Shown here: positions 21,840-30,405 of the stretch, in pieces | How positions within the stretch are numbered: the stretch's first letter is position 1 | How the letters are laid out: every line of letters begins with the position of its first letter | NCBI GenBank assembly: GCA_947485745.1 | Contig: CANKQY010000015.1 | Coordinates: 1-40,584 of the forward strand | DNA: 40,584 nucleotides | Source of the DNA: Bacteroidota bacterium | GTDB taxonomy: Bacteria; Bacteroidota; Bacteroidia; UKL13-3 | Reading direction: 5' to 3' | Notes under the pieces: model-generated | What the model was told of the DNA's origin: nothing | Seen by the model: only the letters and a program-made list of their open reading frames with translations | Database searches by the model: none | Made by a program: the position numbers and the translations under genes

Positions 21840-24440
21840 CTTCTCAAATAACTTCTTCAACTCACTCAATTTAAGCAAGGCTTCAATGGGCGATATGGTG
21901 TTGAGGTCTAAGTATTGGAGTTGGTCTTTGATGCCTATTAAAACGGGGTCGTCTATTTGGAACATGCTGAGTTGGATGGGGCTTACTTTTACCTTTCCTA
22001 ATTCTTTGGCCGACATCTGCTCACGGCCTTTTTCGAGGTCTTTGAGTAGTTCGTCGGATCGGTTCAAAACGGTTTTAGGAATGCCAGCCATGCGTGCCAC
22101 GTGAATACCAAAACTGTGCTCACTGCCACCCGGTTTTAGCTTGCGCAAAAAGATAACTTTATTGTCTTGCTCCTTTACATTGACATGGAAATTTTTGATA
22201 CCATTGCCTGGCATTTCCAACTCATTTAACTCATGGTAATGGGTGGCAAATAATGTTTTGGGTTTATAAGGATGTTGGTTCAAATATTCTGTAATAGCCC
22301 AAGCCAAAGATATGCCATCATAGGTGGAAGTACCTCTGCCAATTTCATCTAATAAAATAAGGCTATTGGGCGAAAGGTTATTGAGAATACTGGCGGTTTC
22401 GGTCATTTCCACCATAAAAGTACTCTCACCAGAAGAAAGGTTATCGCTGGCTCCTACCCTGGTAAAAACCTTATCTACAATACCCATTTTAGCCACTGAG
22501 GCAGGCACAAAACAACCTATTTGTGCCATGATCACACACAAGGCAGTTTGCCTTAAAATGGCAGATTTACCACTCATGTTGGGGCCAGTAAGGATAATGA
22601 TTTGCTGGGTATCTTTGTCTAGGAAAATATCATTTGAAATATACGGAATACCAGGAGGCAATTGCTTTTCAATCACAGGATGCCTGGCATCTTTGATCAT
22701 CAAATCAAAGCCTTCATGGAGTTCTGGTTTGCAATAACGATTTGTTTCGGCCAATTGGGCAAAAGCAAACAAACAATCTACTTTACCCATCACATGGGCA
22801 TTGCTTTGGATGGGCGTAATCTCCTCTGCCAATGAGGTTACCAATTCATTGTAAAGACGATCTTCAATGGCCGAAATTTTTTCTTCGGCACCTAAAATTT
22901 GTTCCTCGTAATGTTTTAATTCTTCGGTTATATAGCGTTCGGCATTGGTGAGTGTTTGCTTGCGCATCCAATCTGCGGGCACCTTGTCTTTGTGCACATT
23001 GGTTACCTCTAAATAATAACCAAACACATTGTTGTAGGCAATTTTTAGACTTTGAATCCCTGTTCGTTCTTGTTCTTTTTTCTGCAATTGCAAGAGGTAA
23101 TCTTTGCCACCAAAAGCAATTTTTCTGAGCTCATCTAGGCCTGCATCCACGCCTTCCTTGATCACATTTCCTTTGTTGGCAAGCAAAGGAGGCTCGGGCA
23201 TGAGCATTTTATCTAGCTTTTCAACCACCCAAGTACAAAGGTGTATTTGATCTGCAATGGTATTGATTAATGCATGATTAAATTCTTTTAACAATTGCTG
23301 AATTACAGGCATCATTTTTAGGGAACGATTGAGCTGTTGCAATTCTCTGGGACCAATTCTGCGCATGGCTAATTTAGAGATAAGCCTTTCCAAATCGCCC
23401 ACTTGCCCGAGGGCCTCCATGGCTTTTTTGCGCAATTTTCCTTGTTGCTTGGCTTGTTCTACAATATCTAAACGTTCGGTAATGAGCACCAAATCTTTGA
23501 GTGGCATCACCAACCAGCGCTTGAGCATGCGGGCACCCATAGGGGTTACGGTTTGATCCAAAATTTGAATGAGGGGTACCCCATTTTCATTGGGTGAATT
23601 CAGCAATTCTAAGTTACGAATAGTGAACCTATCGAGCCACACATATTTCTCTTCGTTGATTCTAGAAATACTCAAGATATGGCCTACCTGCTCATGGTGT
23701 GTTTCGCTCAAGTAATGCAAGCAAATACCTGCACTGATGATACCCAATTGTAACTCTTGTATACCAAATCCCTTTAAGTTTTGTGTTTGAAAATGGTTCA
23801 GCAATTTATCATAGGTAAACGTGTGCTGAAAATTCCATTCATCAAGGGTATAGGTATAGAGTTTATCGCCAAATAATTGTTTAAATTGAGGCAATTGCTT
23901 TTTAGACACAAGGGTTTCGGAGGGTTTAAAACTCTGTAACAACTTGTCTAAATAGGCAATAGGACCTTCGGTAACCATAAACTCGCCAGTAGAAATATCT
24001 AAAAAAGCAATTCCACCTTTATCCTCTTGTAAAAAAACTGCAGCTAGGTAATTGTTGCTTCGGTTATCAAGTATTTTATCATTGTAGCTAACACCAGGGG
24101 TGATGAGTTCTGTTACACCACGCTTTACTATTTTCTTGGTAAGTTTTGGGTCTTCTAATTGATCGCAAATGGCAACCCTTTGCCCTGCCCTAACCAACTT
24201 AGGCAAATAGGTGTCTAATGAATGGTGCGGAAAGCCTGCCAATTCAATATGAGAAGCAGAACCATTGGCACGCTTAGTTAAAACAATGCCCAAAATTTGA
24301 GCGGTTTTAATGGCATCTTCGCCGAATGTTTCGTAGAAATCGCCGACTCTAAATAACAAAATGGCACCTGGATATTTGGTTTTAATATCCAAGTATTGTT
24401 TCATTAAAGGGGTTTCACTACTTTCGAGTTTCTTTGCCAT
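21837..24440 (-). CDS. mutS: DNA mismatch repair protein MutS
   Basis: MutS recognises mismatches and small loops. The 867-residue product starts at ATG 24440 (MAKKLESSETPLMKQYLDIK). The mismatch-reading loop LFRVGDFYETFGEDA is present near residue 35; connector, lever and clamp domains follow; the ATPase holds Walker A TGPNMSGKSAILRQT, VGASDNLSSGESTFMVEM, Walker B SLILLDEIGRGTSTYDGISLAW and LFATHYHELNEL. The C-terminus ends KLSELKKLFEK. Length is usual. The TAG stop coincides with the edge of a repeat block; the last codons (GAG AAG TAG) and following bases are the same as at the rlmF end. Confidence 0.97.
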   Translation of the reverse strand: MAKKLESSETPLMKQYLDIKTKYPGAILLFRVGDFYETFGEDAIKTAQILGIVLTKRANGSASHIELAGFPHHSLDTYLPKLVRAGQRVAICDQLEDPKLTKKIVKRGVTELITPGVSYNDKILDNRSNNYLAAVFLQEDKGGIAFLDISTGEFMVTEGPIAYLDKLLQSFKPSETLVSKKQLPQFKQLFGDKLYTYTLDEWNFQHTFTYDKLLNHFQTQNLKGFGIQELQLGIISAGICLHYLSETHHEQVGHILSISRINEEKYVWLDRFTIRNLELLNSPNENGVPLIQILDQTVTPMGARMLKRWLVMPLKDLVLITERLDIVEQAKQQGKLRKKAMEALGQVGDLERLISKLAMRRIGPRELQQLNRSLKMMPVIQQLLKEFNHALINTIADQIHLCTWVVEKLDKMLMPEPPLLANKGNVIKEGVDAGLDELRKIAFGGKDYLLQLQKKEQERTGIQSLKIAYNNVFGYYLEVTNVHKDKVPADWMRKQTLTNAERYITEELKHYEEQILGAEEKISAIEDRLYNELVTSLAEEITPIQSNAHVMGKVDCLFAFAQLAETNRYCKPELHEGFDLMIKDARHPVIEKQLPPGIPYISNDIFLDKDTQQIIILTGPNMSGKSAILRQTALCVIMAQIGCFVPASVAKMGIVDKVFTRVGASDNLSSGESTFMVEMTETASILNNLSPNSLILLDEIGRGTSTYDGISLAWAITEYLNQHPYKPKTLFATHYHELNELEMPGNGIKNFHVNVKEQDNKVIFLRKLKPGGSEHSFGIHVARMAGIPKTVLNRSDELLKDLEKGREQMSAKELGKVKVSPIQLSMFQIDDPVLIGIKDQLQYLDLNTISPIEALLKLSELKKLFEK

Positions 24441-24511
24441 TGGCTGCAAGATACTGCTTTGCGCTAGGCTCTTAAAGCGTGTTTATATTTTGTGCAGAAT
24501 TCTACCCTCGA

Positions 24512-25396
24512 CTAATTCCTATAGAACTTCCTTTTAAAAAAAGGATAGGTAAATACTGCGAATAATAATACGCTGGCGCCAAGGTAGAAGCCGGAGCTCA
24601 TCATTTCGCTTTGGCCAAAAATGAGGAGTGAAAAAACTACTCCGTATATAGGTTCAAGGTTATTGGTGATGATTACAGTAAGCGGATCAATCTTCTTGAG
24701 TATTTCTACACTGAGTGTAAAGGCCAAGGTGGTGCATGCAAGACTTAGGATCAGCAAGTAAATTAAATCTGTGCTCACTGGAAAGCGAATATTTACTATC
24801 TCGCCATTGAATGTTTGTAATAAACTGATGGTGACCAATGCGCCTAAAAATTCGTAAAAAGTAATTTTTCCTGCGTCGTGTTTTTGGATCAGCTTACCGT
24901 TATAAATACCAAATAAGGCAGCAGTAATTGCCGCAAAAATGCCGAAAACTATACCTATGGCATAAAACTTTTCAAATTGCAAAATTACAAGAAGTCCGGC
25001 CACAATAATTAGTCCGTACAATGCATCTCCCCAGAAAAATTTCTTCTTTAATAAGATAGGTTGAAGAATACTTGCAAACAAAGTAATGGTACTAAAGCCT
25101 GCTAAGGCAATTGATACATTAGAGACTTTGATGGCATGATAAAAGCAAAACCAATGAATTCCCACCACTGCACCCCAACCCATTAAATGTCCGAAATCTT
25201 TGGGTGTAATTTTGAGTGAAGCTCCTTTGTATTTTAGATAGATAAACAAACTGAGCAATGAAAATGTTAAGCGCCAAAAGACCAAATCGAGGGCTTGTAA
25301 CGAAATTAATTTACCTAAAACTGGTGTAAAGCCCCAGAGAAAAATAATGAAATGTAGCAGTAAATAATTACTTGTTTTTGGACTTAAATAAATCAT
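24512..25396 (-). CDS. DMT superfamily transporter (EamA type)
   Basis: A 294-residue, ten-helix membrane protein with two EamA halves (LLLHFIIFLWGFTPVLGKLI at the start; FGIFAAITAALFGIYNGKLI at the middle; VIITNNLEPIYGVVFSLLIFGQSEMMSSGFYLGASVLLF near the end). Substrate unknown. Its start codon directly follows the stop of the LptF/G gene, so it is the third gene of a tgt-lptF/G-DMT unit. It is a different subfamily from the DMT gene at 13 kb. Confidence 0.85.
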   Translation of the reverse strand: MIYLSPKTSNYLLLHFIIFLWGFTPVLGKLISLQALDLVFWRLTFSLLSLFIYLKYKGASLKITPKDFGHLMGWGAVVGIHWFCFYHAIKVSNVSIALAGFSTITLFASILQPILLKKKFFWGDALYGLIIVAGLLVILQFEKFYAIGIVFGIFAAITAALFGIYNGKLIQKHDAGKITFYEFLGALVTISLLQTFNGEIVNIRFPVSTDLIYLLILSLACTTLAFTLSVEILKKIDPLTVIITNNLEPIYGVVFSLLIFGQSEMMSSGFYLGASVLLFAVFTYPFFKRKFYRN

Positions 25397-26491
25397 TTAT
25401 TTGGGGGCCCTTTTTAGTAAAATTAAGGCTATAAAGAAAAATAGAACCGGTGGAATCCAAACGGCAATCCATGGGGTAAGCACTCCCGTGTTGCCTGCCG
25501 TGTTGAATATCTGAATGAGCAATAAATAGGTAAAGGTTAAAGCTAGACCTATGCCCAAATGAAAGCCCACTCCGCCCCTACTTTTGCCACTAGAAACGGC
25601 CACAGCCAAAAGAGTTAATACATAAAAAGCTACAGGAATTACTGTGCGTTTATAGAGTTCAACTTTAAAAATATTTACCTTGGGATTGCCTTTTTCTGTC
25701 TCCTTGCGGATATAGTTATTGAGCTCGGGATTGGTCATGGAAGAAACCACTTTTGTTTTCTCAAAAAACTCATCTGGCTTTAGGCTCAAAACGGTATCTT
25801 TTTTATTGCCTTTAAAGATAAACTCCCTATTATCTTTAAAAATTCTTTGGGTATATCCTTCTAGTGTCCAACATTGTTTTTCTCTGTTCCACAGCAACTT
25901 ATTGGCATAGATACGCTCTATCAATTTACCGTTAGAAAAACTCTCAAGGTTAAAGTTAAACCCAGAACTATCAACATAATTAAACGACTCAATGTGCAAT
26001 AGATTAGAATCATTGAGCATGTTGTAAATATTGTTGTTTTGGGTTTGCTTCTTTTCGCGTATCCAATTTTCTTCGAACTCTAGTCGGTATTTATCACAAA
26101 TAGGCAAAAACTGGGTGTTTAAAATAATAAAAGACACAAACAAAATAGTGGCGCCAATCATGTATGGTTTAAGAAAACGTCTATAACTTAATCCACTGTT
26201 TAAAATGGCAATGATTTCTGTATTTTGGGCGAGCTTACTGTTAAAAAATAGGGTCGACAAAAAGATAAAAACCGAGCTAAACAAGCCCATGAAATAGGGA
26301 ATAAAAAAGATATAATAATCAAAAATGAGAACATACAAGGATGGTTTCCGCTTAATGAAATCGTCCATCTTCTCACTGATATCAATAAAGATAGCGATGA
26401 AAGTAAATAGCAAAACAGAATAAAAAAAAGTTTGCAGGTACTTTTTTATGATGTACCTATCTAAAACGCCTATGCCTAATTTTTCTAACAT
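25397..26491 (-). CDS. LptF/LptG family permease (YjgP/YjgQ)
   Basis: The 364-residue inner-membrane protein belongs to the YjgP/YjgQ family, the membrane part of the LptB2FG machine that extracts lipopolysaccharide. Features: LGIGVLDRYIIKKYLQTFFYSVLLFTFIAIFIDISEKMDDFIKR with two helices, YYIFFIPYFMGLFSSVFIFLSTLFFNSKLAQNTEIIAILNSGLSYRRFLKPY, a periplasmic beta-jellyroll region (~120-250), then three C-terminal helices with SSGKSRGGVGFHLGIGLALTFTYLL. Whether it is F or G cannot be decided. The tgt gene lies 42 bases upstream on the same strand, an arrangement I recall from other Bacteroidota. Confidence 0.9.
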   Translation of the reverse strand: MLEKLGIGVLDRYIIKKYLQTFFYSVLLFTFIAIFIDISEKMDDFIKRKPSLYVLIFDYYIFFIPYFMGLFSSVFIFLSTLFFNSKLAQNTEIIAILNSGLSYRRFLKPYMIGATILFVSFIILNTQFLPICDKYRLEFEENWIREKKQTQNNNIYNMLNDSNLLHIESFNYVDSSGFNFNLESFSNGKLIERIYANKLLWNREKQCWTLEGYTQRIFKDNREFIFKGNKKDTVLSLKPDEFFEKTKVVSSMTNPELNNYIRKETEKGNPKVNIFKVELYKRTVIPVAFYVLTLLAVAVSSGKSRGGVGFHLGIGLALTFTYLLLIQIFNTAGNTGVLTPWIAVWIPPVLFFFIALILLKRAPK

Positions 26492-26533
26492 TGTTTATTC
26501 CGATTCTTGCAAATATGCGGCCAAAAAATCCTA

Positions 26534-27652
26534 TTACAATTTCTGCATCAGAATGGGCAAAATTTCTTTTTTCCAAGCCATGAAATTATCCTTCAAAATT
26601 TGCTCTCTAGCCTCAGCAACTAGCCACAAATAAAAGCTTAAATTTTGTATACTAGCTATTGTAGCACCAAGCATTTCGTTGCATTTTATTAAGTGCTTGA
26701 GGTAGGCTTTAGAGTATTCTGGTGTAAAAATTGGGTCAATCGCACTGTAATCGTGCTTCCATTTTTCATTTTTTATGTTGATGATACCTTGTGAGGTAAA
26801 CAAATATCCATGTCGTGCATTACGCGTTGGCAACACACAATCAAACATATCTATACCCAAGGCAATACATTCCAAAATATTTGCAGGTGTGCCCACACCC
26901 ATTAAATACCTTGGCTTATCGAGGGGCAAATGCTCACAAACCAGTTCGGTCATTTCGTACATTTGCTCTACTGGCTCACCTACGCTCAAGCCACCAATGG
27001 CATTGCCAGGCATATTTTGATCGGCAATAAACTTGGCCGAATCTTGGCGCAAATCTTTGTAAGTGCTTCCTTGCACAATAGGGAAAAGGTTTTGCTCGAA
27101 CCCATAAAGCGACTCGGTTTCGTTGAACCTGGTAATGCAGCGTTTGAGCCAACGGTGCGTGAGGTCCATTGAATCTTTGGCATACTTATAGTCGCTTGGG
27201 TAAGGCGGACATTCATCAAAAGCCATAAAAATATCGGCACCAATGGTTCTTTGAATATCGGTGGCAATTTCTGGAGAGAAAAATATTTTTGAACCATCTA
27301 AGTGGGATCGAAACGAAACCCCTTCTTCTTTAATTTTCCTGATTTCACTCAAGCTGAAAACTTGGTAGCCACCGCTATCTGTGAGCATGGGTTTATCCCA
27401 ATTGATAAATTTGTGGATGCCACCAGCTCTATTCACTACCTCTAAACCTGGCCTTAAAAAAACATGATAGGTATTGGCTAAAATAATTTGTGCTTTTACC
27501 CTTTCGGCCAAATCTTTTTGGGTAACAGATTTTACAGTTCCTTGAGTGCCCACAGGCATAAAAATTGGGGTAAGAATTTCGCCTCTACCCGTTGTAATTA
27601 TTCCAGCTCTGGCCTTAGATTCAGTATCGTTTTTTAGTAAAGAAAAATTCAT
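26534..27652 (-). CDS. tgt: Queuine/preQ1 tRNA-ribosyltransferase without the zinc site
   Basis: Tgt exchanges G34 for preQ1 in tRNAs with GUN anticodons. The 372-residue barrel has the general base Asp92 in LTDSGGYQVFSLS, the nucleophile Asp271 in FDCVLPTRNARHG, and VQGSTYKDLR and GLSVGEP for substrate binding. The usual zinc site CxCxxC...H is lost: the region reads IDPIFTPEYSKAYLKHL, and the later IHNL is IQNL (Gln336). As I recall other Bacteroidota lack the cysteines too, so activity is likely kept without zinc. It is followed by the LptF/G and DMT genes on the same strand and preceded, 11 bases away, by the porT stop. Confidence 0.95.
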   Translation of the reverse strand: MNFSLLKNDTESKARAGIITTGRGEILTPIFMPVGTQGTVKSVTQKDLAERVKAQIILANTYHVFLRPGLEVVNRAGGIHKFINWDKPMLTDSGGYQVFSLSEIRKIKEEGVSFRSHLDGSKIFFSPEIATDIQRTIGADIFMAFDECPPYPSDYKYAKDSMDLTHRWLKRCITRFNETESLYGFEQNLFPIVQGSTYKDLRQDSAKFIADQNMPGNAIGGLSVGEPVEQMYEMTELVCEHLPLDKPRYLMGVGTPANILECIALGIDMFDCVLPTRNARHGYLFTSQGIINIKNEKWKHDYSAIDPIFTPEYSKAYLKHLIKCNEMLGATIASIQNLSFYLWLVAEAREQILKDNFMAWKKEILPILMQKL

Positions 27653-27663
27653 GCAATGCAGGT

Positions 27664-28356
27664 CTATTCAAAATGGAGTGAAAACTGAATCAATTGAGGG
27701 GAGATATTTTGAATGACATCCGTAAAGATATAACCATCTTTGTACATGGCATTGCCAATGGTATTGCAGATTTTAATTTCTGGCGAAAATTTAAAATACT
27801 CAAAATACACATCTAAACCAAAGCCAGCTTCCCAGCCATAAGTGATTGGCACCAAAGAAACCACTGGGTTTTGCAAGCCCCTGTTTTTATTAATGGTAGA
27901 AGCAAAATCATAGCTCATTCTTCCGCCTCCAATAACATAAACACGCGCATTTTTTCGGCGCATAGATTTGTATTTTACCAATAAACTTGCATCGCAATAA
28001 GCAGATTCTATTTTAACCTCTTTCTTCCCTGAGGGATAATCGAAGATTAAATTACGTTGTACGAATGAAATTACTGGAGTCATTAAACGAATATCCCAAT
28101 AGTCTCCTAACCGTATATTGGTAATGGCACCCAATCCAATTCCAGGGAAGTTTTTAACGGTAACATTTCTAATGGTATCATTTTGATAGGTATTGGTCAT
28201 ATCCAATAATAACCTACCAGAATTAGCCGCAAGGGTAAATCCAAAGTGGATTGGTTTTAAATCGTACTGCTCCAAATTAGGCTGAGCAAACAACTTAAAC
28301 ACCGAAAAAGCCAACAAGAGGCTTAAGATTATTTGTCGGCTATATACAGCGAGCAA
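27664..28356 (-). CDS. porT: PorT-like outer-membrane protein of the type IX secretion system
   Basis: The ~230-residue protein has a signal peptide (IILSLLLAFSVFKLFAQPN) and an eight-strand barrel pattern typical of PorT: IHFGFTLAANSGRLLLDM, PGIGLGAITNIRLGDYWDIRLMTPVISFVQRNLIFDY, and the ending QNISPQLIQFSLHFE. PorT is needed for T9SS protein export and gliding in Bacteroidota, and its gene is often right after ubiE, as here. The start is uncertain: no ATG exists before the signal peptide, so TTG 28356 is used, overlapping the ubiE end by 28 bases. The overlap suggests translational coupling. Other T9SS genes are not in the window, but a likely T9SS cargo is at its right end. Confidence 0.82.
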   Translation of the reverse strand: MLAVYSRQIILSLLLAFSVFKLFAQPNLEQYDLKPIHFGFTLAANSGRLLLDMTNTYQNDTIRNVTVKNFPGIGLGAITNIRLGDYWDIRLMTPVISFVQRNLIFDYPSGKKEVKIESAYCDASLLVKYKSMRRKNARVYVIGGGRMSYDFASTINKNRGLQNPVVSLVPITYGWEAGFGLDVYFEYFKFSPEIKICNTIGNAMYKDGYIFTDVIQNISPQLIQFSLHFE

Positions 28357-29057
28357 GTGCCAAAAGTTAAAGGTTTCACAATCATATTTTTGAACCCAGC
28401 ATCATGCAGGTAGGCAACAAATTCAGCACCTTCAGGGAAATGTTTCACGCTCTCGGGCAAGTAGGTATAGGCATTTTTGCTATTGCTTAGCATGTTGCCT
28501 AATACAGGCAAAATGTAAGTAAAATAAAAATTGTATCCTTGTTTAAATGGAAAGGTACTGGGTTTTGAAAACTCAAGCACCACAATGCGGCCACCAGGTT
28601 TTAGCACCCTATTCATTTCCTTTAATCCTTTTGAAAGGTTTTGAAAATTTCTCACACCAAAAGCAACGGTAATGGCATCAAAATTATTGTCGGGGAAAGG
28701 TAAGTTTTCGCTATCACCATTTACCATTTCAATTATATTGGCAAGGCCTTTATGGGCAATTTTCTCTCTCCCCACCACCAACATTTGCTCGGCAATATCG
28801 AGTCCAATAATCTTAGTAGGTTTTAACGACATGGCTTCAATCGCCAAATCGCCCGTACCTGTAGCCACATCCAAAATCAGTTTTGGGGCTAAAGGCTTAA
28901 GATACGAGATGGCTTTTTTACGCCAACCGCGGTCGATACCCAAAGAAAGGAATCTATTTAAAAAATCGTACCTACGGGCAATGCTGTTAAACATTTCCTC
29001 AACCTGCTCTTTCTTGCTGGTTTCTAGGCTACTATCAGGCTTTACTTCTTTTGTCAT
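28329..29057 (-). CDS. ubiE: Demethylmenaquinone methyltransferase
   Basis: UbiE/MenG performs the C-methylation in menaquinone synthesis with S-adenosylmethionine. From ATG 29057 (MTKEVKPD) it has 242 residues; the track extension to 29135 (MPATRCQQS...) translates a CTGGCATCTGG repeat and should be dropped. Motifs: VEEMFNSIARRYDFLNRFLSLGIDRGWRKKAI, SAM motif LILDVATGTGDLAIEA, NGDSENLPFPDNNFDAITVAFGVRNF, RVLKPGGRIVVLEFSKP, and SVKHFPEGAEFVAYLHDAGF. The gene overlaps porT and is divergent from trhO across a 310-base gap that contains repeats and a promoter. Confidence 0.95.
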   Translation of the reverse strand: MTKEVKPDSSLETSKKEQVEEMFNSIARRYDFLNRFLSLGIDRGWRKKAISYLKPLAPKLILDVATGTGDLAIEAMSLKPTKIIGLDIAEQMLVVGREKIAHKGLANIIEMVNGDSENLPFPDNNFDAITVAFGVRNFQNLSKGLKEMNRVLKPGGRIVVLEFSKPSTFPFKQGYNFYFTYILPVLGNMLSNSKNAYTYLPESVKHFPEGAEFVAYLHDAGFKNMIVKPLTFGTCSLYIADK

Positions 29058-29111
29058 CCGCGGGCGAAGATAGCTTTTTTGTTTAACTTTTTTCGCAAAA
29101 TTGGCGGCTGA

Positions 29112-29155
29112 CTGCTGGCATCTGGTTGCTGGCATCTGGCTTCTGGCATCTGGCT
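29112..29155. repeat. Three CTGGCATCTGG repeats upstream of ubiE
   Basis: CTGCTGGCATCTGGTTGCTGGCATCTGGCTTCTGGCATCTGGCT: three copies of the 14-15-base family also present at 21.6 kb. It lies 55 bases before the ubiE start, within the divergent ubiE-trhO region. Confidence 0.85.
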
Positions 29156-29175
29156 TTTTGCTAATAGCTATTACC

Positions 29176-29197
29176 GGTCACTGAGCCTGTCGAAGTG
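29176..29197. repeat. Solitary GGTCACTGAGCCTGTCGAAGTG element
   Basis: One copy of the unit that is tandemly repeated at 10.5 kb, with C at the variable position and the last base missing. The remainder of the 310-base ubiE-trhO gap (29058-29367) holds the CTGGCATCTGG run, this element, and the trhO promoter. Confidence 0.9.
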
Positions 29198-29328
29198 TTA
29201 TTCGGGTTGAGTTGGAATAAACTAACTGCCTAAAATTTTTGAATTTACTGAAACATTGAAAAATGACCTTCAATATTTTTATTTCCTGCTTCTGCCAAAA
29301 GCCGTCCCCAACAAATTGACAATAATCA

Positions 29329-29358
29329 TTGCCTGAAATAATAGAATACTTAACTTCG
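29329..29358 (+). promoter_or_regulatory. Probable promoter of trhO (TTG-N19-TAACTTCG)
   Basis: TTG at 29329-29331 and TAACTTCG at 29351-29358 are 19 bases apart, fitting the Bacteroidota promoter with one mismatch (C for T) in the -7 box. The ATG at 29368 would leave a very short leader. Confidence 0.5.
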
Positions 29359-29367
29359 CGGGTTCAT

Positions 29368-30288
29368 ATGAAAAATAAGGGAAAGTTTTGGGTATTGGCG
29401 TTTTATTATTATACCCCCATTTTTGATGCGGATGAGTTTGTGATACAGCATTTGAGCTATTGCAAACAAATTGGAGTTAGAGGAAGAATTTATATTGCTA
29501 GAGAGGGAATTAATGGCACCATAAGTGGCACGCCTCAGCAAATAAATATTTATATGGACGACCTCAAATCTGATCCGCGGTTTGAAGGGGTGAGTTTTAA
29601 AATTGACGAATTTGACCACAATGCTTTTAACCGCATTCATGTGCGTTTGAAAAATGAAATTGTGCATTCGGGTTTAAAGAATGTGAGTCCAATAAGAAGA
29701 ACTGGCAAGCATTTGCATGGAAAAGAGTTTCAAGAAATGCAGCAAAGAGATGATGTGGTTGTGGTTGATGTGCGCTCTAATTATGAAACCAGGTTAGGCA
29801 AATTTAAGAATGCAGTGAGCTTTGACATCGAAACTTTTAGGGAGTTTCCGGAAAAGGTAAAAGAGCTAGAGCAATATAAAGACAAAAAAATCATCACCTA
29901 CTGTACTGGTGGTATTAAATGCGAAAAAGCTTCATCTTACCTTTTGGAACAAGGATTTAAGGATGTGTACCAATTGTACGATGGCATCATAGGTTATGCA
30001 AAAGAAACAGGTGGCAAAGACTTTGATGGGGTACTTTACGTTTTTGATGGCAGGGTTACTGTACCTGTTAATGATGTTAATCCTAGCGTTATTTCAACCT
30101 GCAAAAAATGCCAGGTGCCAGTTGCCAGAAGCCTAAATTGTGCCAACGTTGATTGCAACGAACAATTTACCATGTGTGAACTATGTGCCATTGAAATGGA
30201 AGGCTGCTGCACTAAGGAATGTATGGAAGCTCCGGGGAAGCGTGTTTATAATGGAACTGGGTTTTATGCTAGGCCTGTGGTGGAATGA
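29368..30288 (+). CDS. trhO: tRNA uridine(34) hydroxylase, rhodanese-like
   Basis: TrhO (YceA) hydroxylates U34 of certain tRNAs with oxygen, the first step to 5-(carb)oxy-methoxyuridine. I start at ATG 29368 (MKNKGKFWVLAFYYYTPI), 13 codons inside the track ORF, giving 306 residues. Order: an N-terminal acylphosphatase-like domain with YIAREGINGTISGTPQQI, then a rhodanese domain with VVVDVRSNYETRLGKFKNA and the active-site loop TYCTGGIKCEKASSYL, and a C-terminal cysteine-rich tail (CKKCQ, CANVDC, CELC, CCTKEC) ending in YNGTGFYARP. The TGA stop merges with a 14-base direct repeat. Confidence 0.93.
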   Translation: MKNKGKFWVLAFYYYTPIFDADEFVIQHLSYCKQIGVRGRIYIAREGINGTISGTPQQINIYMDDLKSDPRFEGVSFKIDEFDHNAFNRIHVRLKNEIVHSGLKNVSPIRRTGKHLHGKEFQEMQQRDDVVVVDVRSNYETRLGKFKNAVSFDIETFREFPEKVKELEQYKDKKIITYCTGGIKCEKASSYLLEQGFKDVYQLYDGIIGYAKETGGKDFDGVLYVFDGRVTVPVNDVNPSVISTCKKCQVPVARSLNCANVDCNEQFTMCELCAIEMEGCCTKECMEAPGKRVYNGTGFYARPVVE

Positions 30289-30314
30289 AGTGTTAAGTAT
30301 GAAGTGTTAAGTAT
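30287..30314. repeat. Two tandem GAAGTGTTAAGTAT repeats starting in the trhO stop codon
   Basis: GAAGTGTTAAGTAT occurs twice in direct tandem; the first GA belongs to the TGA stop of trhO. Confidence 0.85.
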
Positions 30315-30322
30315 AAATTATA

Positions 30323-30362
30323 GATGTGGAGATTATACTCTATGATAGTATATCTCCACATC
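30323..30362. terminator. Long hairpin between convergent trhO and efp, probable bidirectional terminator
   Basis: GATGTGGAGA and TATACT pair with AGTATA and TCTCCACATC (16 bp, one unpaired T) around loop CTATGAT. Two further ACATCTCCAC copies follow on the right (30374-30399), giving alternative partners for the left arm. There is no T-run directly after the stem on either strand, so termination is presumed from position. Confidence 0.55.
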
Positions 30363-30405
30363 ACCCCTTCTTCACATCTCCACTTCTCCACATCTCCACT
30401 TCTTC

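Noticed and set aside
29057-29135. Extended N-terminus of ubiE (MPATRCQQSAANFAKK...)
   Set aside because: Encoded by a CTGGCATCTGG repeat; MTKEVKPD at 29057 is the normal start.
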